Positions 9,635 to 16,963 of a stretch of DNA of 64,000 nucleotides are shown in pieces (position 1 is the first letter of the stretch; the number at the start of each line of letters is the position of its first letter). Position numbers and translations under genes: made by a program. The stretch comes from Rhizobium sp. ZPR4 (GTDB taxonomy: Bacteria; Pseudomonadota; Alphaproteobacteria; Rhizobiales; Rhizobiaceae), in assembly GCF_040215725.1 (NCBI RefSeq), contig NZ_CP157967.1, positions 1,488,001-1,552,000 of the forward strand, written 5' to 3'. The notes beneath the pieces were generated by a model, which saw nothing but the letters and a program-made list of their open reading frames with translations, made no database searches and was not told where the DNA came from.

Positions 9635-10276
9635 TTAGGGACCGTAGAAATCGAGCGAGCCTTTGTTTGTCGCGGAAGGTGATTTGGGGATCGGTTTTGG
9701 AAAAAAATATAGAATAAGGCTGAGGATCCAGGAAAAAAGCAGCCAATAATAAAAGTATATTCTAAGGAGGCTTTTGATAATTACGGCGTCGATGGAATCA
9801 TTCGGGTGGAAGCCAAACGAAGCGTGCAAGCCGTGATAATTGTCGAACTTATCCAACCACATGAAAAATATAGCGAAACCTATCAATAGAGCTGGAAAGA
9901 TCACGGGCAATTTCTTGATTCTAAAGCTTCTCAACTCCTTGCCAGTCCAGGCAAAAAGAATGATGAAACCCACAAGCAACGTTAGACTGGTGATCGATCT
10001 GACGCCAAAGAAGGTGCATTGATCCTTCTCTGAATAGTGTAAATTCGGCATTTGCAGCAAAGCGGTAGCATTTGGCGGCCAAATGTCACGCAAAAGCGAA
10101 TTATCGCGGAAATAACACGCAGTCGATTGTAATTCATAGTGGAACAACATCCAAGCCGCGATGGTGACAAGAAGCGAGACACCCCAGACAGACATGAGCA
10201 ATTGGCCGCGTTTATTCGCAGCCGCTATTTTTGCCTGCAACTCCGGTTTGGGAGTTCCTGATATATTTTCATTCAA
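9635..10276 (-). CDS. AT-rich orphan membrane protein, four predicted helices
   Basis: I do not recognise this protein. It has about 213 residues with four hydrophobic segments (LLMSVWGVSLLVTIAAWML, ITSLTLLVGFIILFAW, VIFPALLIGFAIFFMWL, FYYWLLFSWILSLILYFF), cysteines in the first external loop, and a basic, Pro/Ser-rich tail. Base composition is clearly lower in GC than its neighbours, with A-runs and AT-rich codons, which suggests recent acquisition. The start is doubtful: a TTG at 10276 with GGCGGA upstream is preferred, and a GTG at 10351 would add 25 residues. It sits between thrS and a DUF1697 gene, in a block otherwise typical of Rhizobium. Confidence 0.6.
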   Translation of the reverse strand: MNENISGTPKPELQAKIAAANKRGQLLMSVWGVSLLVTIAAWMLFHYELQSTACYFRDNSLLRDIWPPNATALLQMPNLHYSEKDQCTFFGVRSITSLTLLVGFIILFAWTGKELRSFRIKKLPVIFPALLIGFAIFFMWLDKFDNYHGLHASFGFHPNDSIDAVIIKSLLRIYFYYWLLFSWILSLILYFFPKPIPKSPSATNKGSLDFYGP

Positions 10277-10365
10277 TGCATTTCCGCCCCATGTCTGTTG
10301 CCATGATTGCGTTTGAATACCGCCGCTAGATCGGCATGACAGTAGAGCCACACCTCGATGCCGTT

Positions 10366-10911
10366 TTAAATATTGTTTTTTTCGTCGCGGCTAATCATTT
10401 GAGCGATTCCGCGCACCGTGTTCCAGTTTCGCATCGTTCCGACGCCAAGCCTCTTCGTTGTCAGGGCCGGCAGCATTTTTGTCTCGCTGGCCTTGAGACC
10501 GAAGTCGATCCAGAGATCGCCGCCGACAACGGCCATGCGCTCGTCCCGGCGGTATTTCGCAAGCCTATCCAGCACTTCGGGCTCGAGCGGCCGCCGCATC
10601 ACCCGGACGATGACCTCGCTGCCGATCCCGTCGAGAAAGGGATTGCCGTCGGCAAGTCTTAGCCATGTATCGGCATCGCGGGCGATGATATCGACATGCT
10701 TGCCGAAAGCTGCCGCAAAACCCGCTTCGAGCTGTATCTCGATCGACGCAATCGGCTGTGGCTCGGCTTCAAAAACAAGATTGCCGGTCGCAACGAGTGT
10801 ACGGGCATTGCGAAAGCCCAAACTCTCCGCCATCGCCTTGAGATCGGCCATAACAACCCTGCAGCCTGGGCCGAGAACGATGCTGTGGAGCAGCGCGATA
10901 TAAACCGCCAT
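10366..10911 (-). CDS. DUF1697 domain-containing protein
   Basis: A 181-residue protein that matches the usual length of DUF1697 and begins with the family signature (YIALLHSIVLGPGCRVVMADLK, then ESLGFRNARTLVATGNLVFEA). No catalytic residues have been defined for the family, so no function is proposed. The ATG at 10911 lies 4 bases beyond the yidD stop, and an upstream extension would overlap yidD heavily, so this start is preferred. It appears to be the last gene of an iscU-like, yidD, DUF1697 series. Confidence 0.85.
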   Translation of the reverse strand: MAVYIALLHSIVLGPGCRVVMADLKAMAESLGFRNARTLVATGNLVFEAEPQPIASIEIQLEAGFAAAFGKHVDIIARDADTWLRLADGNPFLDGIGSEVIVRVMRRPLEPEVLDRLAKYRRDERMAVVGGDLWIDFGLKASETKMLPALTTKRLGVGTMRNWNTVRGIAQMISRDEKNNI

Positions 10912-10915
10912 ACGG

Positions 10916-11338
10916 TCAGGCAGCCTTTTGCCCGAGACGAAAATAGCGCCAGGGCGTCCACCAGTGATAACGGCGCTCCAGCTCGCCGGGCACCGGATCG
11001 AGCCCGCTCGTACCACCTGGCCCGCAGCGCGCGACGCGGAAGAGCGTCATCCAGCCGCCAGCCCAAAGCCCGTGGCGGGCAACCGCTTCATAGCCATATT
11101 CCGAGCAGGTCGGGATATGGCGGCAGGAATTACCGATGAATCCGGAAAGCGTCAGTTGATAGAGGCGAATGAGGCCCATGCCGAAGAGCCGGTCCGGAGT
11201 TTTGCGAAAGGGGCCGGAATAATTGCGCGATTTGACCAGCTTGTCGCCGGATGGTGACGCATGACGTCGTGCGGACCTCGGAGGAGCGGCACCACCCTCA
11301 TCTTCATCGTCGTCCTGCATAAGACAGAATTGGCACAT
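10916..11338 (-). CDS. yidD: Membrane protein insertion efficiency factor YidD
   Basis: A 140-residue protein carrying the compact YidD core at about residues 56-115: LIRLYQLTLSGFIGNSCRHIPTCSEYG, with the conserved CRxxPTCSxY motif, and WMTLFRVARCGP. YidD is a small inner-membrane-associated protein that assists YidC-dependent membrane insertion. Here it carries an extra N-terminal acidic and basic region of about 50 residues, so it is longer than the 70-90 residues of many bacteria. It lies 15 bases after the iron-sulfur scaffold gene and 4 bases before the DUF1697 gene, away from rpmH/rnpA. Confidence 0.92.
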   Translation of the reverse strand: MCQFCLMQDDDEDEGGAAPPRSARRHASPSGDKLVKSRNYSGPFRKTPDRLFGMGLIRLYQLTLSGFIGNSCRHIPTCSEYGYEAVARHGLWAGGWMTLFRVARCGPGGTSGLDPVPGELERRYHWWTPWRYFRLGQKAA

Positions 11339-11353
11339 CGCACGAAGCCTCGG

Positions 11354-11815
11354 TCAAACAGCTTCTGCAGTCTTGGCGATGCCGCCCGCCCGCGCCGCCT
11401 CGACCTGCCCGATCGCATCGACAACGGCATCGAATGTCAGCATGGTAGAAGCATGACGGGCTTTGTAGTCCCTGACCGGCTTCAGATAGCGCATGTCCTC
11501 GAAACGGCCGTCCGGCCCCTCGCCATCCGCCTTGAGCATGGCGAGCATGTCTTCGCGGGCCTTGCGCACTTCATCTGCCGAAGCGCCGACGACATGAAGC
11601 GCCATGATCGAGGATGAGGCCTGGCCGAGCGCACAGGCCTTGACGTCCTGGGCAAAATCGGTCACCACATCGCCGTCCATTTTCAGCCAGATTTTTACGC
11701 GAGAACCACACAGTCTGGAATGGGCCTGGGCACTGGCATCGGCGTCAGGAAGACTGCCGATGCGGCCGATATTGCCGGCAAACTCTAGAATTTTGCTGTT
11801 GTAGATGTCGTCCAT
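11354..11815 (-). CDS. IscU/NifU-like iron-sulfur scaffold protein lacking one ligand cysteine
   Basis: A 153-residue protein of the NifU N-terminal family, starting MDDIYNSKILEFAGNIGR. Two of the three canonical cluster-ligand cysteines are present: Cys36 in SRLCGSR and Cys61 in KACALGQASSSI. At the third position, where the family has HCS, the sequence is His121-Ala122-Ser123. It may deliver or bind Fe-S clusters using a different third ligand, or act as a carrier or sulfur relay. It heads the series with yidD and DUF1697, far from the suf operon at 56-63 kb. Confidence 0.85.
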   Translation of the reverse strand: MDDIYNSKILEFAGNIGRIGSLPDADASAQAHSRLCGSRVKIWLKMDGDVVTDFAQDVKACALGQASSSIMALHVVGASADEVRKAREDMLAMLKADGEGPDGRFEDMRYLKPVRDYKARHASTMLTFDAVVDAIGQVEAARAGGIAKTAEAV

Positions 11816-11840
11816 CACAGATTTTGCTCCGATGCACCCG

Positions 11841-11958
11841 CTAGAGTATGATGCCGAAAAGTGTAGGCGGTTTTCGGACGACATCATGCTCTATTTATTT
11901 GATCTAGAGCGGATTCAGATTTTAGGTCGAGCAGACCTAAAATCTGAATCCGCTCTAG
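11841..11958. repeat. Mosaic intergenic palindromic element (two palindromes)
   Basis: The first palindrome (11845-11890) has arms agtatgatg...catcatgct with inner ccgaaaa/ttttcgg, and is bounded by ctagag and gatctag. The second (11904-11958) has two perfect 25-base arms (left 11904-11928, right 11934-11958) around a 5-base loop. The arrangement resembles the short mosaic palindromes (RIME-like) dispersed in Rhizobium genomes. A relative of the first palindrome occurs at 54164-54208. Perfect arms suggest recent insertion or selection for a stem-loop. It lies between the divergent iron-sulfur scaffold gene and folE. Confidence 0.8.
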
Positions 11959-12019
11959 TGTTTCGTAACAAAAAACACAGCGTGTCCGTTTAGGACACTT
12001 TCACAGGGACAATGCCATA

Positions 12020-12221
12020 CTATATGTATGTCGTTCGAAGACCATCGAAATGCAATGGTCTTCTGTAAGTTTGATGGGAAACCGTGCAGGACGGCAGGCT
12101 TGTCCGCCAGCCAGAACGCCCCGGAGCCCGCCAAAGGTACAAAATCTCCGTACCTCGGGGAATGCCAGTGGCGAGTCCGACAAGATGATATCCGCGCAGC
12201 GGATCAGGAGAACCACAGGTA
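12020..12221 (+). promoter_or_regulatory. folE promoter and structured 5' leader (candidate riboswitch)
   Basis: A -10 element CTATAT (12020-12025) of rhizobial sigma-70 type predicts transcription from about 12032, leaving a leader of about 190 bases. Visible hairpins include GGTAC(N9)GTACC near 12136 and, just before the ribosome site, ATCCGC-GCA-GCGGAT (about 12188-12204) followed by CAGGAG. A hairpin next to the ribosome site suggests control of translation initiation. Alphaproteobacterial folE genes are known to carry a tetrahydrofolate-II (folE motif) riboswitch; I cannot confirm the consensus by eye. A 64-codon open frame here begins before the predicted transcript start, so it is judged noncoding. 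Confidence 0.4.
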
Positions 12222-12833
12222 ATGGACGCCATTGTAAAGAACTTTCCGCAAGTCACTGATTCCGAACGCCCGTCGCAGCAGGAAGCTGAAGACGCAGTCC
12301 GCGTTCTCCTTCGCTGGGCCGGCGATGATCCGCGTCGCGAAGGCCTGCTCGATACGCCCGCGCGCGTCGCCAAGGCCTACCGCGAGCTCTTCGGCGGCTA
12401 CGAACTGAATCCCGAGGATGTGCTCGGCCGCACTTTCGAAGAAGTCTCCGGCTACGATGACATCGTCCTTGAGCGTGATGTTCCATTCTACTCGCATTGC
12501 GAACATCATATGGTGCCGATCATCGGTAAGGCGCATGTCGCCTATCTGCCGAGCGGTCGTGTTCTTGGCCTGTCGAAAATCGCTCGCGTCGTCGATATTT
12601 TTGCGCGCCGCCTGCAGACGCAGGAAGCCATGACGGCCCAGATCGCCAATGCGATTGACGAGTCGCTGCGTCCGCGCGGCGTTGCGGTGATGATCGACGC
12701 CGAACATATGTGCATGTCCATGCGTGGTATAAAGAAGCAGGGCTCCTCGACGCTGACGATGACCTTTACGGGTGCCTTCAAGGCCGATCCGGCTGAACAG
12801 GCCCGTTTCATGTCTTTGGTCCGGGGTCGCTGA
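12222..12833 (+). CDS. folE: GTP cyclohydrolase I
   Basis: A 203-residue type I enzyme that converts GTP to 7,8-dihydroneopterin triphosphate, the first step of tetrahydrofolate synthesis (and a precursor of queuosine). The zinc ligands Cys93 and His96 lie in SHCEHHMVP and Cys164 in EHMCMSMRG; the substrate-binding [19 protein letters not shown] stretch is intact. The start ATG follows CAGGAG after a short spacer. hisI follows after 25 bases, an arrangement that places two cyclohydrolases acting on purine-type substrates together. The long leader suggests RNA-level regulation. Confidence 0.97.
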   Translation: MDAIVKNFPQVTDSERPSQQEAEDAVRVLLRWAGDDPRREGLLDTPARVAKAYRELFGGYELNPEDVLGRTFEEVSGYDDIVLERDVPFYSHCEHHMVPIIGKAHVAYLPSGRVLGLSKIARVVDIFARRLQTQEAMTAQIANAIDESLRPRGVAVMIDAEHMCMSMRGIKKQGSSTLTMTFTGAFKADPAEQARFMSLVRGR

Positions 12834-12858
12834 CCGGGCTTTAACGAAAGAGCCGGAA

Positions 12859-13308
12859 ATGAACCTGATTTTCAATGCTCCCTCCGAAGATAAATCCGAG
12901 TTGGAGGATGCAGGCGATTTCACGCCCCGTTTCGACGATCGCGGCCTGATCACCGCGATCGTGACGGATGCGCATGACGGCGAGCTGCTGATGGTCGCGC
13001 ATATGAACGCCGAGGCGCTCGCCCTGACGATCAAGACCGGCACGGCGCACTATTTCAGCCGCTCGCGCGGGAAAATCTGGAAAAAGGGCGAAACCTCCGG
13101 AAACCTTCAGACAGTGAAGGAAATCCGAACGGATTGCGATCAGGATGCAATCTGGCTGAAAGTGGAGGTCGCCGGACATGATGCGACGTGTCATACTGGA
13201 CGCCGTTCCTGCTTCTACCGAACGGTTGAGCTCGAAGATGGGAAGCCGGTGCTGAGCGTGGTCGACGATCACCTGCATTTCAATCCGGAAGACGTCTACA
13301 AGCAGTAG
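12859..13308 (+). CDS. hisI: Phosphoribosyl-AMP cyclohydrolase
   Basis: A 149-residue single-domain enzyme that opens the purine ring of PR-AMP in the third step of histidine synthesis. The metal sites are visible: DCDQD at residues 92-96 and the cysteines of [11 protein letters not shown] (Cys111, Cys118) complete the zinc and magnesium centres. There is no fused HisE domain, so PR-ATP pyrophosphohydrolase must be encoded elsewhere. It lies 25 bases after folE, likely in one operon. The ATG at 12859 was preferred over longer in-frame extensions because those overlap folE. Confidence 0.96.
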   Translation: MNLIFNAPSEDKSELEDAGDFTPRFDDRGLITAIVTDAHDGELLMVAHMNAEALALTIKTGTAHYFSRSRGKIWKKGETSGNLQTVKEIRTDCDQDAIWLKVEVAGHDATCHTGRRSCFYRTVELEDGKPVLSVVDDHLHFNPEDVYKQ

Positions 13309-13382
13309 ACCTATCGGTGATGGTGTTTCAACAAGCCACAACCAGTATACGATTTGGAAACGAAAAAGGGACAGTATTTTAG

Positions 13383-13403
13383 CCGAGGCACACGGAGCCT
13401 CGG
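13383..13403 (+). promoter_or_regulatory. Hairpin abutting the patatin ribosome site
   Basis: CCGAGGC and GCCTCGG form a 7-base-pair stem around a 7-base loop, and the 3' arm runs directly into the GGAGGAGG ribosome site (13402-13409) of the next gene. There is no T-run, so it is not a typical terminator of folE-hisI. It could shape translation of the patatin gene. Confidence 0.45.
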
Positions 13404-13415
13404 AGGAGGCGTAAA

Positions 13416-14375
13416 ATGCTGAATTGGGGGTTGAATCGTCATATCGGCGGACAGAGCTCGACCGGTTCAGGCCTCACGCAGGATACGTCTACCCCGCTTC
13501 TCCCTCCGGCCCCTCCCAAAAAAGTGAAGATTGCCTTGGCGCTCGGCGGTGGTGCTGCGCGCGGCTGGGCGCATATCGGTGTTTTGCGCGCGCTCGATGA
13601 AGCCGGCATCGCAGTCGGCATGATTGCCGGCACGTCGATCGGCGCCCTCGTCGGTGGCTGCTATCTCGCGGGCAAGCTGGACGAACTCGAGGCCTTCGCG
13701 CGTTCGCTGACCATGCGACGCATCGCCAGCCTGCTCGATCTCACCATCGGTGGAAGCGGACTGTTCGGCGGCATGCGGCTCACCAAGCGCATGCAGGAGC
13801 ATCTGGAAGGATTTTCCATCGAAGATCTCGACCGCCCCTTCGTCGCCGTCGCGTCGGAGTTGAATACGGGCCATGAAGTCTGGATTGCCAACGGCTCCCT
13901 CATCACAGCGCTGCGGGCATCATATGCCCTGCCCGGCATTTTCGAGCCGGTGCGCTCCAACGGCCGTACGCTGGTCGATGGCGCCCTGGTCAATCCGGTG
14001 CCGGTTTCGGTCTGTCGGACTTATGAACAGCCGTTGGTCGTCGCGGTAAACCTGCACTATGATCTCTATGGCCGGTCCGCGGTAATCAAACACAATGTCG
14101 GCCCGCCAAACGGTGATCTGCTGCGCCGCGAAGATGCGCCCGCCATGAAACTCGGCATGACCGGTGTCATGGTACAGGCCTTCAACATAATACAGGACAG
14201 AATTGCGCGTGCGCGCCTTGCCGGCGACCCGCCCGATCTGGCGCTGCATCCGCGCCTCAGCGATATCGGCCTTTCGGAGTTTCACCGTGCTGGCGAAGCA
14301 ATAGAGCGCGGCTACGAAGAGGCATCGGCAAGATTGACCGAAATCCGGCGCATGCAGGAAGCCTACGCGCGTTAA
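13416..14375 (+). CDS. Patatin-like phospholipase family protein
   Basis: A 319-residue cytoplasmic serine hydrolase. The oxyanion-hole glycines are GGGAARG at residues 44-50, the nucleophile is Ser74 in GTSIG, and the catalytic Asp188 lies in DGA, giving the complete Ser-Asp dyad of patatin phospholipases (RssA-like group). It probably cleaves acyl chains from lipids or thioesters near the membrane. The first 35 residues are Pro/Ser/Thr-rich and precede the fold. A very strong GGAGGAGG ribosome site decides the start. The gene converges on the CBS-domain gene. Confidence 0.92.
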   Translation: MLNWGLNRHIGGQSSTGSGLTQDTSTPLLPPAPPKKVKIALALGGGAARGWAHIGVLRALDEAGIAVGMIAGTSIGALVGGCYLAGKLDELEAFARSLTMRRIASLLDLTIGGSGLFGGMRLTKRMQEHLEGFSIEDLDRPFVAVASELNTGHEVWIANGSLITALRASYALPGIFEPVRSNGRTLVDGALVNPVPVSVCRTYEQPLVVAVNLHYDLYGRSAVIKHNVGPPNGDLLRREDAPAMKLGMTGVMVQAFNIIQDRIARARLAGDPPDLALHPRLSDIGLSEFHRAGEAIERGYEEASARLTEIRRMQEAYAR

Positions 14376-14482
14376 ACTGTGAAAAAAACGTCGGTCACGC
14401 AGACCTTTCCGCCGATGACAGAAAAGGCTCCGAGAACGCCGCACAATCGGTGCTTTACGTTGAGTTCAGGGCGTTGGTTGCT

Positions 14483-14507
14483 GCAATCGACCCGCCGGGT
14501 CGATTGC
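14483..14507. terminator. Candidate bidirectional terminator hairpin
   Basis: Two perfect 11-base arms (GCAATCGACCC / GGGTCGATTGC) around a 3-base loop lie between the convergent patatin and CBS genes. Neither side has a proper T-run, so it may act as a Rho-assisted stop or an RNA-stabilising stem rather than a classical terminator. Confidence 0.5.
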
Positions 14508-14529
14508 TTCGACGGTGCCCTACAGCTCC

Positions 14530-14964
14530 TTACCCGGCGATATAGGCCTTGATCTGCTCGGCCTCGAGTTCGATCTCACGGATGCGCCATTTGACGACGT
14601 CGCCGATGGAGATGATGCCGGAAAGCTTGCCCTTCTCCTCGACGGGGACGTGACGGAAGCGGCGCATCGTCATCAACTCCATCAATTCGTCGGTCGTCGT
14701 ATCTTCCTTACAGCGGTGGACCTTGGCCGTCATCATCGATGCGATCGGCTTATCGAGGCATTCCTGCCCATGCTTGGCAACTGCATTGACGACATCCCGT
14801 TCGGTGAAGATGCCGGAAATCTTGCCGCCCGGTCCGACCACCACGATGGCACCGATGCGATTCTCGTTGAGAATCTTCGCGGCCTCTCCAACGGTCGTAT
14901 TACCGCCCGTCGTCACGACGTCGCGGCCCTTGGCTTCAAGTATGGCCTTTACGGAAACTGACAT
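14530..14964 (-). CDS. CBS domain-containing protein
   Basis: A 144-residue protein made of a tandem pair of CBS motifs (a Bateman module): first at about 7-65 (GNTTVGEAAKILNENRIGAIVVV) and second at about 75-130 (TDELMELMTMRRFRHVPV, then SGIISIGDVVKWRI). Such stand-alone modules bind adenosyl ligands (AMP, ATP, SAM) and sense energy status; no effector domain is attached. The ATG at 14964 follows GGGAGGATCGA, which fixes the start and excludes a longer frame. The partner protein cannot be told from context. Confidence 0.93.
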   Translation of the reverse strand: MSVSVKAILEAKGRDVVTTGGNTTVGEAAKILNENRIGAIVVVGPGGKISGIFTERDVVNAVAKHGQECLDKPIASMMTAKVHRCKEDTTTDELMELMTMRRFRHVPVEEKGKLSGIISIGDVVKWRIREIELEAEQIKAYIAG

Positions 14965-15129
14965 TCGATCCTCCCATCTCGAAAGCATGATGAACACCTG
15001 AAGCGTCCGATATGTTCCGAAATTACCCCCGGAGCTCAAACCGGCGCCTTGCCCGTCGGTCGGTCGATCTCCTCATCCCACGATCGACGGATAGCAATGG
15101 TGCTCCTGTGTCAGTAAGAAAGCAACAGC

Positions 15130-15900
15130 TCATTCATCGAGTGGTAAAGCTTCCTGAGCTTCCACGGGCGGCTGCCGGTCGAAGGGTGCAAAAAGCAGGA
15201 ATCCGAACAGGAAACCACCGATATGAGCATCCCATGCCACCGGCTGCGAGCTGTCGCCGGCAAGGTTGATGCCGAAGGCGACGAGTGCATTACCGGCAAC
15301 CCACATGACGATATAGGCGACGACGGTGCGGCTTCGAAGCGACTCTAAAATGCTAAGGCGCGGGTTGAGATGCGCCTGCCGCATGGAGGTCCTGCGACCG
15401 TCCATAGCTGGAAAGGCAAAGCGGCACGCCGCCCCCATCAGCGCCGAGACGACGCCGGACGCCCCGATCAGAAGCGTCTGGTCTCCCCAATAGAGCGCTG
15501 CGTGCAGGAAGGCGGAGGCGGCGGATGAGAAAATCCAGAAAATCACATAACGCAGGGCACCGATGCGTCGCGCCACGGGCGCGGCAAAGACCATCAGCCA
15601 AAGGCTGTTGAAGACGATATGCTCGATCCCGCCATGCAGCAGCGAATAGGTGACAGGCGTCCACAGCCATTCCAGCCCCTGCTGCGACAAGGGAAAGGCA
15701 TAGCGGGCCGGAATGAAGCTGAAGGCGAAATAAATCCAGTTCAGCGTATCGTCCGACCACCATGGCAGGTTCATGACCGCGAAGATGACGATCAGGACAG
15801 CAATGCTCGCCAGAATGGCAGGAGGCAGATTGAAGGCCGGCGCGTACTGCTGCGGCCGCGGATTTTCCGGCTCTGGGCGCGGCAGCTGTTCATCGTCCAT
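15130..15900 (-). CDS. Rhomboid family intramembrane serine protease
   Basis: A 256-residue polytopic membrane protein with six hydrophobic segments. The catalytic dyad is visible: Ser148 in GASGVVSALMG and His226 in WDAHIGGFLFGF; the L1-loop and LLHGGIEHIVFNSLWL segment (about 88-103) carry the conserved His and Asn. It should cleave membrane-spanning segments of substrate proteins inside the inner membrane; the substrates are unknown. The N-terminal 25 residues are Pro/Glu-rich and cytosolic. A Rho-independent terminator on the same strand just upstream (15953-15983) separates it from an upstream transcript, so it needs its own promoter at about 15901-15950. Confidence 0.93.
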   Translation of the reverse strand: MDDEQLPRPEPENPRPQQYAPAFNLPPAILASIAVLIVIFAVMNLPWWSDDTLNWIYFAFSFIPARYAFPLSQQGLEWLWTPVTYSLLHGGIEHIVFNSLWLMVFAAPVARRIGALRYVIFWIFSSAASAFLHAALYWGDQTLLIGASGVVSALMGAACRFAFPAMDGRRTSMRQAHLNPRLSILESLRSRTVVAYIVMWVAGNALVAFGINLAGDSSQPVAWDAHIGGFLFGFLLFAPFDRQPPVEAQEALPLDE

Positions 15901-15952
15901 GTCTTGCTCGGCTTATCGATAAAGGTCATCGACACATAGCGCAGCAAAAATC

Positions 15953-16070
15953 AAAAAAAAAGCCGCCCGCAGTATGGGGCGGCGTACCGGGATGTTCCTT
16001 TCCGGATTGGACCTCGATGGCCCGTCCGGCACCCGGGAAATTCGTGCTGAAGGTCACTTGGTGAAGTGAT
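15953..16070 (-). ncRNA. Candidate trans-acting small RNA with Rho-independent terminator
   Basis: On the minus strand a perfect 7-base-pair stem (GCCGCCC/GGGCGGC, 15962-15983) is followed by nine Ts (15953-15961), a strong terminator, yet no protein gene lies upstream on that strand. Just before it a second folded unit is visible: CCGGA...TCCGG (16002-16029) enclosing GGGCC/GGTCC, which pairs only with a G-U in the minus-strand RNA, within an outer CCGGGTG/CATCCCGG stem. A third small stem TCACTT-GGTG-AAGTGA lies at 16054-16069. The 5' end is not determined. It fits the conserved alphaproteobacterial sRNA families in layout, but I cannot assign one. Confidence 0.55.
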
Positions 16071-16199
16071 GAACAAACTCTTACGCCGACCAGCCTGCAT
16101 AGCAACTGAAACTCCTTGTTAACCCTAATGGCCCGGTTCTGGCATGGAATTCGCAAGGTTGGAGTCGAAGGCAATGAATGCCTTTGTATTTGAAGTGAA

Positions 16200-16880
16200 A
16201 TGGGACACGGACGCATTATGCGCCAGAAGACGAGCATCGATATATTTACCTATTGGGAGCACATACGCGGCAACGCGGATGCCCCCTTGCGCAATTTGAT
16301 ACAGCCATCGGCGATCGGCCATATTCTTCCCGAGCTGTTCATTCTGGAGAACACGGCGGACGACAATCCCCGCTTTCGTCTGGCCGGTACGGCGATCTGC
16401 AACCTCATGGGACGCGAGATTCGTGGCGAGGATTTCGCGGCGCTCTGGGCTGGCAGCCAGCAGGACGATCCGGTGCGTATTGCCGCCGGCGTGATGAGGC
16501 ATGTTGTTCCTGCATCGATCCATGCGACCGGTTATTGCATCAGCGGCCGCAGCATGACCTTCGAGATGATGTTGCTGCCGGTTCGCACATCGAGCGATAC
16601 TTGCGACAGACTGCTTGGCTGCCTGACGCCCACCGTTTACCCGACATGGCTCGGCAACGAACGTCTGGAATTTCTGGCGCTGGATCGCAGCCGCCTGCTT
16701 CGCGACCGCCCTGCCCGGCTCGTGGAGACGCCGCCCCATCCCGATCCGACGGATCTTCTACCGCATCAGGGAAACACAAGCCTGGGCGAATGGATGCGCC
16801 GAAAGTTAATTCAAGCAAAAAATGGGCGCGAGAGAGCCGGAATTGACCCAGCTCGGAACAAAATCGACGATCATCTCTAA
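16200..16880 (+). CDS. PAS domain-containing protein (PAS_5 type)
   Basis: A 226-residue soluble protein of a rhizobial family with a single atypical PAS domain. Recognisable parts are FTYWEHIRGNADAPLRNLIQP at about 15-36, ILPELFILEN, FRLAGTAICNLMGREIRGEDF at about 60-80 and FEMMLLPV near 127. The family is short and has no output domain; it probably senses a small ligand or binds a partner. The start could also be the ATG at 16218 (MRQKTSID), six codons later. A PilZ gene follows on the same strand, so both may belong to a signalling unit. Confidence 0.8.
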   Translation: MGHGRIMRQKTSIDIFTYWEHIRGNADAPLRNLIQPSAIGHILPELFILENTADDNPRFRLAGTAICNLMGREIRGEDFAALWAGSQQDDPVRIAAGVMRHVVPASIHATGYCISGRSMTFEMMLLPVRTSSDTCDRLLGCLTPTVYPTWLGNERLEFLALDRSRLLRDRPARLVETPPHPDPTDLLPHQGNTSLGEWMRRKLIQAKNGRERAGIDPARNKIDDHL

Positions 16881-16963
16881 GTCATGCCTCGGGAAAGACA
16901 ACCTTACCTTAAGGAGTTGCGGCTAATAGTTGGAAGAGACGCAATAGGGTTCAAGACGCTTCC

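Noticed and set aside
12028..12222. 64-codon frame immediately before folE
   Set aside because: It begins before the predicted transcript start, lacks a ribosome site and overlaps hairpins of the leader; a structured untranslated leader explains the region better.
15984..16040. Resemblance of the folded unit to signal recognition particle or RNase P RNA
   Set aside because: CCGGAAAGGAAC is similar to the SRP loop word but the surrounding stem and symmetric loop do not match, and the length is wrong.
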